From an uncultured Lachnospiraceae bacterium (GTDB lineage: Bacteria; Bacillota; Clostridia; Lachnospirales; Lachnospiraceae): 64,000 bases of DNA. Shown here piece after piece: positions 32,218-39,987 of this stretch. The DNA is taken from contig CANDAG010000002.1 of the NCBI GenBank assembly GCA_947382625.1, positions 99,961-163,960 of the forward strand, in the 5' to 3' direction. The notes beneath the pieces are model-generated. The model saw nothing but the letters and a program-made list of their open reading frames with translations, made no database searches and was not told where the DNA came from. Each line of letters opens with the position of its first letter. Positions within the stretch are counted from its first letter, which is position 1. Position numbers and translations under genes: made by a program.

Positions 32218-33668
32218 GACAGGAGGATATCAAAAAGATTCTGGAGGTAGGCGTGCTGCTTTCCTCGGAAAGGGATTTAAATCATTTGCTGGAAAGCATT
32301 CTTTCCTGTGTCATGGAGCTGTCCGGATGTGATGCGGGAACCTTATATCTACGGGATGGGGACAGCCTGCGGTTCAAGATCATGCGCAACAACACCCTGC
32401 AGACCTATTCCGGCGGAGATGGGAAGGATCCGGAGCTGCCTCCGGTTCCCCTCGATAAAGGAAATGTCTGTGCACTTGCGCTGCTGGAGGATCGGATAAT
32501 CTGTATTGAGAATGTGAAGGACAACAAGGAGTATGATTTTTCCGGCCCGGCCAGATATGACGCCATGACAGGGTACAATACCAGATCCATGCTGGTAGTT
32601 CCCATGCGCAACCGGGAGGGGGAAAAGATCGGCGTGCTGCAGCTGATCAACGCCCAGGATGAAAAGGGAGAGGTCTGCGCTTTCGCCGGGGATATGGTGC
32701 TGGTGGTAGAGTCTGTGGCTTCTCAGGCGGCCATCACGATCCAGAATGTGCGTTATATAGAAGAGATCAAGGAGCTGTATCAGTCCTTTGTGCGTGTGAT
32801 GTCCTCAGCCATCGATGAAAGGACGCCTTACAACGCCAGCCACGCCCGCCATATGGCAGAGTGCGGCAGCAGGTTTGTTGATTATCTGGGAACCTGCAAA
32901 GGACAGGAAAAATTTTCTCCTGCCAAAAAGGAAGAGTTTCTGATGAGCATCCTGCTCCATGACATCGGGAAGCTGGTCATACCTCTTGAGGTGATGAATA
33001 AATCACAGCGTCTTTTGCCGGAGCAGTACGGAGCCCTTGTCCACCGCATGGAGACGGCGGAACTTCTGGCACAGATCGACTGGCTCTCTGACCTCATTAC
33101 CTCAGAAGAAAAGGAGAAGCGGGTCAAAAAGATCCGGGAAGCCGCAGCACTGGTGGATAGAATCAATACAGCCGGTTTTGTTACAGATGAGCAGGCAGAG
33201 CAGCTTCAGGAGCTTCAAAAAGAATCCTATAGAGGGCAGGACGGTTCGCAGAAACCCTTTGTGACGCCGGAGGAATATCATATGCTGTCGATCCGGAGGG
33301 GAACCCTTTCGGAGGAAGAGCGCAGAACCATGGAGGAGCATGTGAGCATTACGGATAAGCTGCTATCCCAGATCCATTTTCCCCCGGAGCTTTCTCATGT
33401 GCGGGAGTGGGCCGCTGCCCATCACGAGTTTTTAAACGGAAGCGGTTATCCGAAGCAGAGGAAGGGGGAGGAGATCCCCAGGGAGGTAAGGATGATCACG
33501 ATCCTGGATATTTTTGATTCCCTGGTGGCGGATGACCGTCCCTATAAACGGGCCATGCCCGTAGAACGGGCGCTGTCCATTCTGACAGCAATGGCGGAGA
33601 AGGAAGGGAAGCTGGATCCGGAGCTCACCGGATTATTTATAGAAAGCAGATGCTGGGAAAGGAGTTAA
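32214..33668 (+). CDS. GAF domain plus HD-GYP-like phosphohydrolase
   Basis: A 484-aa protein. The GAF domain (about 15-180) includes LLESILSCVMELSGCDAGTL and SMLVVPMRNREGEKIGVLQL. The HD domain (about 200-470) has HARHMAECG, LLHDIGKLVIP, AAHHEFLNGSGYPKQ and RMITILDIFDSLVADDRPYK, matching HD-GYP c-di-nucleotide phosphodiesterases, with HHEFLNGSGYP standing for the GYP motif. A stretch of about 90 residues of charged helical sequence (residues 270-360) lies between the HD and GYP parts, longer than usual. It overlaps the MBL gene by ATGA. Together with the cyclase this forms a compact nucleotide-signalling operon. Confidence 0.88.
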   Translation: MRQEDIKKILEVGVLLSSERDLNHLLESILSCVMELSGCDAGTLYLRDGDSLRFKIMRNNTLQTYSGGDGKDPELPPVPLDKGNVCALALLEDRIICIENVKDNKEYDFSGPARYDAMTGYNTRSMLVVPMRNREGEKIGVLQLINAQDEKGEVCAFAGDMVLVVESVASQAAITIQNVRYIEEIKELYQSFVRVMSSAIDERTPYNASHARHMAECGSRFVDYLGTCKGQEKFSPAKKEEFLMSILLHDIGKLVIPLEVMNKSQRLLPEQYGALVHRMETAELLAQIDWLSDLITSEEKEKRVKKIREAAALVDRINTAGFVTDEQAEQLQELQKESYRGQDGSQKPFVTPEEYHMLSIRRGTLSEEERRTMEEHVSITDKLLSQIHFPPELSHVREWAAAHHEFLNGSGYPKQRKGEEIPREVRMITILDIFDSLVADDRPYKRAMPVERALSILTAMAEKEGKLDPELTGLFIESRCWERS

Positions 33669-33705
33669 CATTTTGACAGCCTTTCTTAACAAAGCAGTAT
33701 GGCTG

Positions 33706-33729
33706 TAAATACAGGATTTATCCTATAAT
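33706..33729 (+). promoter_or_regulatory. Candidate galK promoter
   Basis: A perfect TATAAT (33724-33729) lies 92 bases upstream of the galK start. The -35 is unclear; TGGCTG at 18 bases or a TTGACA further upstream (33673) are options. Confidence 0.4.
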
Positions 33730-33821
33730 ATCAGTATCAAAGGCAGTGGGTGGCAGATTTTCGGAACTGCCCTTATGTTAAAAAACACATCACCGTTTAT
33801 ACGGCAGAATGGGAGGCAAAA

Positions 33822-34985
33822 ATGAAGGAAACATTATTGAAGAAATTTGAGGAAGTGTATGGGGATGTCGAAGGAGTAAAGGTATTTTTTGCACCGGGAC
33901 GGGTGAATCTGATCGGAGAGCATACGGATTATAACGGCGGCCATGTATTTCCCTGCGCGCTTACCATCGGAACCTATGGCGCTGCGAGAGTAAGGGAGGA
34001 CAGAAAGCTTCGCTTTTATTCCATGAATTTTGACCATCTGGGAGTGATCGAATCGGATCTGGATTCCTTAACGCCCCAGAAAGAGGCAGGCTGGACCAAT
34101 TATCCCAAGGGGGTAATGTGGGCCTTCGAGAAGAGAGGTCTTGCGATCCCTTCCGGTATGGATATTCTTTTGAACGGAAATATCCCCAACGGTTCAGGGC
34201 TTTCTTCTTCTGCTTCCATTGAGGTTCTTATGGGCTATATCCTCCGGGAGTTCTTTGGATTTGAAGTGAGCAATCAGGATCTGGCGCTGATCGGCCAGTA
34301 TTCCGAAAACAATTTTAACGGTGTAAACTGCGGGATCATGGATCAGTTTGCCATTGCCATGGGCAAAAAGGAACACGCCATCTTTTTGGATACGGCAGAT
34401 CTGTCCTACACCTATGCGCCGGTGAAGCTGAAAGGGGCCAAGCTTGTGATCGCCTGTAGCAACAAGAAGAGAGGACTTGGAGATTCCAAGTACAATGAGA
34501 GAAGGAGCGAGTGCGAGACGGCTCTTGCAGAGCTGCAGAAGGTTGTGGATATCAGGAGCCTTGGGGATCTGACAGAGGAGCAGTTTGAGGAGTACAAGTC
34601 TGCTATCAAGGATCCGGTAAGGGTAAAAAGAGCAAAGCATGCGGTTTATGAGAACCAGCGTACCATTAAGGCTGTGGAAGCCCTTCAGGCAAACGATATC
34701 GCACAGTTCGGCCAGATGATGAATGCCTCTCACGTATCCTTGCGGGATGACTATGAGGTGACAGGAATTGAGCTGGATACCCTGGTAGAGGAAGCCTGGA
34801 AGGCAGAGGGCGTGATCGGTTCCCGTATGACAGGGGCAGGCTTTGGCGGCTGTACCGTGAGCCTGGTAAAGGATGAGGCCATTGACAGCTTTATTAAGCA
34901 GGTAGGGGATGCCTATCTTGCAAAGATCGGCTACAGTGCGGATTTTTATGCAGTGGAAGTGGGAGACGGTCCCTGCACTTTATAA
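33822..34985 (+). CDS. galK: Galactokinase
   Basis: A 387-aa GHMP kinase that phosphorylates galactose at C1 (Leloir pathway). Signature VFFAPGRVNLIGEHTDYNGG is near residue 25, the ATP-binding PNGSGLSSSASIEVL near 120, and MTGAGFGGCTVSLV near the C-terminus. The start at 33822 has GGGAGG upstream; the open frame extends to 33750 without a good site. It is followed after 77 bases by galT, making a galKT operon; no epimerase (galE) is in the window. Confidence 0.96.
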   Translation: MKETLLKKFEEVYGDVEGVKVFFAPGRVNLIGEHTDYNGGHVFPCALTIGTYGAARVREDRKLRFYSMNFDHLGVIESDLDSLTPQKEAGWTNYPKGVMWAFEKRGLAIPSGMDILLNGNIPNGSGLSSSASIEVLMGYILREFFGFEVSNQDLALIGQYSENNFNGVNCGIMDQFAIAMGKKEHAIFLDTADLSYTYAPVKLKGAKLVIACSNKKRGLGDSKYNERRSECETALAELQKVVDIRSLGDLTEEQFEEYKSAIKDPVRVKRAKHAVYENQRTIKAVEALQANDIAQFGQMMNASHVSLRDDYEVTGIELDTLVEEAWKAEGVIGSRMTGAGFGGCTVSLVKDEAIDSFIKQVGDAYLAKIGYSADFYAVEVGDGPCTL

Positions 34986-35062
34986 ATTTTTGAGAAATCA
35001 TAGGAAGAACATTGGGGCTGCAGAGGAAGGTCTGCAGCCCGGGAAAGGTGAGGGTGTTGGGT

Positions 35063-36583
35063 ATGATACAGACAGATATCAGAAAATTGGCACAGTACGG
35101 CGTAAAAACGGGACTGGTACCTCAGGAGGATAAGATCTATACCATCAATCGTCTGCTGGAGCTTTTTGAACTGGATGAGCTGGAGGAGATCAGCGAAGCA
35201 CAGGCGGTAGAAATCGAAAATACACAGATCGAGGAGCTGGAGGAGATTCTGGGAAGGCTTCTTGACTATGCCTATGAAAAGGGAATCCTTAAGGAAAACG
35301 GCGTGGTTTACAGGGATCTTTTGGATACCAGGATCATGAGCCTTCTGATGCCCCGCCCCAGCGAGGTGATCAGGAGCTTTAAGGAGTTTTACGCCCAAGA
35401 CGCCAGGGAGGCCACCGATTATTATTATAAGCTGAGCTGTGATTCCGATTATATCAGACGCTACCGTATCAAAAAGGATGTGAAATGGATCACCTCCACA
35501 GAGTATGGGGATCTGGATATTACCATCAACCTTTCCAAACCGGAAAAGGATCCCAAGGCCATTGCCGCCGCAAGGACAGCGAAGCAGTCAGGGTATCCCA
35601 AGTGCCTCCTTTGCAAAGAAAATGAGGGCTACGCCGGAAGGGTCAACCATCCGGCCAGACAGAACCACAGGATCATTCCGGTGACCATCCAGGGGGATAC
35701 CTGGGGATTCCAGTATTCTCCTTATGTTTATTATAATGAGCATTGCATTGTGTTCAACGGACAGCATATCCCCATGAAGATCGACAGGGGGGCGTTCTGC
35801 AAGCTTTTTGATTTTGTGAAGCAGTTCCCCCATTATTTTGTGGGCTCCAATGCGGACCTTCCTATTGTGGGAGGCTCCATCTTAAGCCATGATCATTTCC
35901 AGGGCGGCCACTATGAGTTTGCCATGGCAAAGGCGCCTGTGGAGAGAAGCGTTGCGATCAAAGGCTTTGAGGACGTGGAGGCAGGGATCGTGAAGTGGCC
36001 TATGTCCGTGATCCGGCTGAAAGCAAAGGATACGGAGCGCATTATTGAGCTGGCGGATATGATCCTGCATCACTGGAGGGGCTATACGGATGAGGAGGCG
36101 TTTATCCTGGCAGAGACGGAAGGAGAACCTCACAATACCATCACCCCTATTGCCCGTAAGAGGGGCGAATACTTTGAACTGGATTTGGTACTGAGAAATA
36201 ACATAACCACCGAGGAGCATCCTCTGGGAGTTTATCATCCTCATGCCAATCTGCATCACATTAAGAAGGAAAACATCGGACTGATCGAGGTTATGGGGCT
36301 TGCGGTTCTTCCTGCCCGTTTGAAGGATGAAATGGAAGGGCTTAAAAAGGCAATTCTCGAGGGGAAAGATTTGCGTCAGGATGAGGTTCTTGAAAAACAT
36401 GCGGATTGGGTAGACGAGTTTAAGGGAAATTATGAAACCATCGACGCCTCCAATATCGATGAGATCATCCGCAAGGAGATCGGGATCGTATTTATGCAGG
36501 TGCTTACAGACGCCGGGGTTTACAAAAGGACGCCGGAAGGGCAGCAGGCCTTTGACAGATTTATTGCCAGTCTGAATGGGTGA
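35063..36583 (+). CDS. galT: UDP-glucose--hexose-1-phosphate uridylyltransferase (type II)
   Basis: A 506-aa Firmicutes-type GalT2, unrelated in length to the about 350-aa E. coli GalT. Features include GYPKCLLCKENEGYAGR, PIVGGSILSHDHFQGGHYEF (HxH active-site region) and YHPHANLHHIKKENIGLIEV. It transfers UMP between UDP-glucose and galactose-1-phosphate. ATG 35063 follows AAAGGTGAGG; the frame is open further upstream to 35012. It is in an operon with galK. Confidence 0.95.
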   Translation: MIQTDIRKLAQYGVKTGLVPQEDKIYTINRLLELFELDELEEISEAQAVEIENTQIEELEEILGRLLDYAYEKGILKENGVVYRDLLDTRIMSLLMPRPSEVIRSFKEFYAQDAREATDYYYKLSCDSDYIRRYRIKKDVKWITSTEYGDLDITINLSKPEKDPKAIAAARTAKQSGYPKCLLCKENEGYAGRVNHPARQNHRIIPVTIQGDTWGFQYSPYVYYNEHCIVFNGQHIPMKIDRGAFCKLFDFVKQFPHYFVGSNADLPIVGGSILSHDHFQGGHYEFAMAKAPVERSVAIKGFEDVEAGIVKWPMSVIRLKAKDTERIIELADMILHHWRGYTDEEAFILAETEGEPHNTITPIARKRGEYFELDLVLRNNITTEEHPLGVYHPHANLHHIKKENIGLIEVMGLAVLPARLKDEMEGLKKAILEGKDLRQDEVLEKHADWVDEFKGNYETIDASNIDEIIRKEIGIVFMQVLTDAGVYKRTPEGQQAFDRFIASLNG

Positions 36584-36607
36584 TTGCGGGGATCAGAAAG
36601 AGGTATC

Positions 36608-38491
36608 ATGCAGTTTTTACTTACGGCAGTCAATGCAAAGTACATTCATTCCAACCCTGCGATTTACAGTCTCAGGGCTTATGCAGGAGAGGAATTCCGG
36701 CCATTTGTGGGATTGGCGGAGTATACCATCAACCAGAGAATGGAAGAGATCCTGGCCGATCTTTATCAGAGAAAGCCGGATGTGATCGGATTTTCCTGTT
36801 ACATCTGGAATATCAGTCTGATCAGGGAGCTGTTGAAGGAAATTCCCAAGGTGCTGCCCGGCACGGATCTGTGGCTGGGCGGCCCGGAGGTTTCCTTCGA
36901 GGCGGAAAAGCTTCTTAAGGAATTTCCGGAGCTTCGCGGAATCATGGTAGGCGAAGGGGAGGAAACCTTTAAGGAGCTTCTTGCTTTTTATGTGAACAGG
37001 GAAAGCCGCCATCTGATGGGCGAGGCCATGCCGGAGCTTAAAAAGATACCGGGACTGGTGCTGCAGAGCGGAGCTACTCCTGCAAGGGAGCTTACGGATA
37101 TGGATAAGCTTCCCTTTCTTTATCTTTCGGGAGAATGCACGGGGAGCAGCGGAGGGGATCTCTCCGCCCCAGGGGAGCTGGCGGAGTTTGAGAACAGGAT
37201 CATTTATTATGAGACAAGCCGGGGATGCCCTTTCCGATGCGGCTACTGCCTTTCCTCCATTGACAAGAAGGTAAGATTCCGCAGTTTGGAGACGGTCAAG
37301 AGAGAGCTTCAGTTTTTTCTGGATCAAAAGGTTCCTCAGGTTAAGCTCATCGACAGAACCTTCAACTGCAGCCATGACCACGCCATGGAAATCTGGCGGT
37401 ATATCAGGGATCATGACAACGGGGTCACCAATTTTCATTTCGAGATCGCCGGGGATATTATGAGCCAGGAGCAGATCCGGCTTCTGCAAAGCATGCGGCC
37501 GGGGCTGGTGCAGCTGGAGATCGGCGTGCAGACCACCAACGGCGCTGTGCTTAAAGAGATCGACCGGGCAAAAATGTACCGCACAGAAAGGGATGGCGCT
37601 TTGGATGAGACACAGGAGCTGCCGGCCTCTGTCCAAAGGATCAAAGAAGTGGTACAGGCTCTGCATGAGAGCAGGAATATCCACATCCATCTGGATCTGA
37701 TCGCAGGCCTGCCGCTGGAGGATTACGGGAGCTTCCGGAATTCCTTTAACCAGGTATATGCCATGAAGCCACATCAGCTCCAGCTTGGATTTTTGAAGGT
37801 CTTAAAAGGGACGGCCATTTGGGAAAGGGCGGGGAGCTATGGGATTGCTTATCAGGAGAAGCCTCCCTATGAGGTGCTTTACACCAGATGGATCTCTTAT
37901 GAGGAGCTTTTGAAGCTGAAGCAGGTGGAGGAGATGGTGGAGCTGTACTATAATTCCGGTCAGTTTACCCGCACATTGTCTTTGCTGGAGGAGGAGTTTC
38001 CCTCACCCTTTGCTCTTTTTCAGGCACTGGCAGAATTTTATGAGAGGAAGGGTTATTTTGTCCGGACCCCTGCAAGAAGCCGCAGATATCAGGTGCTCCT
38101 GGAATTCGCGAAGGAAACAAACGATGCGCAGGAAGAGCTGTGGAGAGAGCTTCTGACCTTTGATTTTTATTTGAGGGAGAAGGCTAAGAGCCGTCCTTCT
38201 TTTGGGAGAGATTTATCTCTTTATCGGGAGGAAATATGGGAGATCTATCAAAGGGAGGAGAAGGAACCCAGGCTGCTTAAGGATTACAGCCATTTTCACG
38301 CGAGACAGACAATGAATATGACCCATATGGACATTTTCTTTTATCCGGTGTGGGAGAGCGGGAAAGCAACTGTGAAACAGCGCCGGATAGAGCCGGGGTT
38401 TGTACTTTTCGACTATGGAACAAGGGATCCGCTGAGCGGAAATGCGGCGGTATATGTAGTGCAGGGAAAGGATGCAGAAGAACCGGTATAA
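36608..38491 (+). CDS. B12-binding radical SAM protein (DUF4080 type)
   Basis: A 627-aa protein. The N-terminal cobalamin-binding-like domain (about 1-130) has VNAKYIHSNPAIYSLRAYAG and DVIGFSCYIWN and WLGGPEVSFEAE. The radical SAM core has RGCPFRCGYCLSSID (CxxxCxxC) near residue 205, and the C-terminal part has DIFFYPVWESG, matching DUF4080 proteins. These are broadly conserved in Clostridia with unknown substrate. ATG 36608 has AAGAGG upstream, 24 bases after galT, so it may be cotranscribed with the galactose genes without a clear pathway link. Confidence 0.87.
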   Translation: MQFLLTAVNAKYIHSNPAIYSLRAYAGEEFRPFVGLAEYTINQRMEEILADLYQRKPDVIGFSCYIWNISLIRELLKEIPKVLPGTDLWLGGPEVSFEAEKLLKEFPELRGIMVGEGEETFKELLAFYVNRESRHLMGEAMPELKKIPGLVLQSGATPARELTDMDKLPFLYLSGECTGSSGGDLSAPGELAEFENRIIYYETSRGCPFRCGYCLSSIDKKVRFRSLETVKRELQFFLDQKVPQVKLIDRTFNCSHDHAMEIWRYIRDHDNGVTNFHFEIAGDIMSQEQIRLLQSMRPGLVQLEIGVQTTNGAVLKEIDRAKMYRTERDGALDETQELPASVQRIKEVVQALHESRNIHIHLDLIAGLPLEDYGSFRNSFNQVYAMKPHQLQLGFLKVLKGTAIWERAGSYGIAYQEKPPYEVLYTRWISYEELLKLKQVEEMVELYYNSGQFTRTLSLLEEEFPSPFALFQALAEFYERKGYFVRTPARSRRYQVLLEFAKETNDAQEELWRELLTFDFYLREKAKSRPSFGRDLSLYREEIWEIYQREEKEPRLLKDYSHFHARQTMNMTHMDIFFYPVWESGKATVKQRRIEPGFVLFDYGTRDPLSGNAAVYVVQGKDAEEPV

Positions 38492-38583
38492 CGGGAATGG
38501 CAGATCAAAACTGACAGTTATGAATACGGAGAAAAAATCAGCCATATATTGTAACAGACGTAAAAGAATGCAGGTTACAATTT

Positions 38584-39120
38584 ATGGCTGGTGTTTTGTC
38601 CAATATTTCCAATATTATCATACCGGTGCTGATATTTTATGTGATTGCCTACGGTGTGGCAGGTAAGACCAATGTCTATGAGGATTTTGTGAGAGGAGCC
38701 AGGGAAGGGCTTAAGACGGTGGTGGGTATTATGCCGACGCTGGTAGCACTCATGACTGCCGTTGGAATATTGCGGGCGTCCGGCTTTCTCACATTTCTGG
38801 GAAATCTGGTGCGTCCTGTGACGGAGAAAATGGGATTTCCGGCGGAGTTGGTACCCCTTACCTTCATAAAAATGTTTTCTTCCTCCGCGGCAACCTCCCT
38901 GGTACTGGATATTTTCAAAAATTACGGCACGGATTCCCTGATCGGACTGATCACCTCCATCATGATGAGTTGCACAGAAACGATTTTTTATACCATGAGC
39001 GTATATTTCCTGGCGGCTAAGGTGACAAAAACAAGGCATACCCTGAAGGGGGCGCTTTTATCCACCCTGGCAGGGATTATTGCAAGCGTAGTGCTGGCGG
39101 GGATGATGACAGGCAGCTGA
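38584..39120 (+). CDS. spmB: Spore maturation protein B
   Basis: A 178-aa membrane protein with about five hydrophobic helices, containing YGVAGKTNVYEDFVRGAREG, GIMPTLVALMTAVGILRASG, SSSAATSLVLDIFKNYGTDS and ETIFYTMSVYF. SpmA and SpmB are needed for spore core dehydration in B. subtilis; they form a nucleoside-recognition (Gate) domain pair. The usual partner spmA is not upstream here; a radical SAM gene occupies that place. The ribosome site is modest (GCAGG). Its presence indicates a spore former. Confidence 0.9.
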   Translation: MAGVLSNISNIIIPVLIFYVIAYGVAGKTNVYEDFVRGAREGLKTVVGIMPTLVALMTAVGILRASGFLTFLGNLVRPVTEKMGFPAELVPLTFIKMFSSSAATSLVLDIFKNYGTDSLIGLITSIMMSCTETIFYTMSVYFLAAKVTKTRHTLKGALLSTLAGIIASVVLAGMMTGS

Positions 39121-39124
39121 ACTT

Positions 39125-39739
39125 TTACGCCATAACCTCCTGGCTTCTGATCAGCTGGCGGATGGCGTCAAAAAGATAGGGCTTAAAGTGCTCAATGTCC
39201 GCAGGCTCATTGTACAAAATAGTGCTGTAGCAGGTAGAGCTTACAAGCTCCACGATCATGAACAGAAGGATCTCCGGATCCTTAAAGGCCTTCGGAGAGT
39301 GTTCAAGGATTTTGTAAATATTATAAAAATCCACATCAGAGTCATCATTGGAGGATATCAGTTCATTTTTAAAGATTCCCCAGCTTAAATTCTTGGAAAT
39401 AAAGGTGAGAAGGGACTTATCATCGTTAAACTGTCCGATGATGTTGTCTGCCAGAAAAATAATCCTGTCCTCTAAATCCGTTAAATCCGTCCTTGCCAGG
39501 GCAGCGTCCGCAATGGAAAAAATATGGCTGGCCTTATGGGCGATGAGCTTATTGCGGATATCATATTTATCCTTAAAATAAAGATAAAAGGTTCCTTTGG
39601 CCACACCGGCCGCATCTACGATATTATTGATAGTCGTCTTATTGATCCCCTGAGTGGTAAACAGTTCAAACGCAGTGTTCAGAAGCGCATCCCGCTTCTG
39701 TTTTTTGTTTAAGTCAACTTTTTTCATAGAAATAGCCAT
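39125..39739 (-). CDS. TetR/AcrR family transcriptional regulator
   Basis: A 204-aa protein with the TetR N-terminal helix-turn-helix (KRDALLNTAFELFTTQGINK, then NIVDAAGVAKGTFYLYFKDK) and an all-helical ligand domain. The start is either ATG 39739 or ATG 39727; neither has a strong ribosome site. It is divergent from the MMPL gene, and two near-palindromic motifs (39911-39923, 39953-39965) lie in the MMPL promoter region, which suggests that it represses the transporter operon. Confidence 0.9.
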   Translation of the reverse strand: MAISMKKVDLNKKQKRDALLNTAFELFTTQGINKTTINNIVDAAGVAKGTFYLYFKDKYDIRNKLIAHKASHIFSIADAALARTDLTDLEDRIIFLADNIIGQFNDDKSLLTFISKNLSWGIFKNELISSNDDSDVDFYNIYKILEHSPKAFKDPEILLFMIVELVSSTCYSTILYNEPADIEHFKPYLFDAIRQLIRSQEVMA

Positions 39740-39752
39740 GCCTTTCTCACAA

Positions 39753-39809
39753 CCTGCGAACTTTGGGCCGCAGGCACAAATTCGCGTGTGAAAAATTTAT
39801 TTTTCACAC
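39753..39809. promoter_or_regulatory. Hairpin and A/T palindrome in the tetR upstream region
   Basis: CCTGCG (39753-39758) pairs with CGCAGG (39769-39774). Next to it, a perfect palindrome has arms GTGTGAAAAAT (39786-39796) and ATTTTTCACAC (39799-39809) separated by TT. Both lie in the reverse-strand leader of tetR. They could be a terminator/attenuator or an operator; the role is unknown. Confidence 0.5.
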
Positions 39810-39910
39810 TATTCTCCTTATTTTCGCCCTGCATATCTACATTATAAAGAAAAATGACGAAAAGTCAAAATTATAAAATTTATTTTAGATTTACTTTATA
39901 ATTTCATAAT

Positions 39911-39965
39911 TGACCAATGGTCATTTCGGTGCCATAATACATAATATAAAAATGACTATTGGTCA
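39911..39965. promoter_or_regulatory. Two TetR-type operators upstream of the MMPL operon
   Basis: TGACCAATGGTCA (39911-39923) is a perfect palindrome around a central A, and TGACTATTGGTCA (39953-39965) is a near copy 42 bases away. They flank or overlap the likely promoter of the 39988 gene. Spacing of four helical turns would allow cooperative binding by the divergent TetR protein. Confidence 0.75.
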
Positions 39966-39987
39966 TAAAACAAAAGGGGTGTGTACT

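Noticed and set aside
36617-37774. Reverse-strand open frame of 385 codons
   Set aside because: Shadow of the radical SAM gene, whose CxxxCxxC and cobalamin-like domain are clear.
39910-39987. Extended N-terminus of the MMPL protein from 39910
   Set aside because: It would overlap both TetR-like operators and lacks a ribosome site; ATG 39988 has AAAGGGG and a normal MMPL N-terminus.
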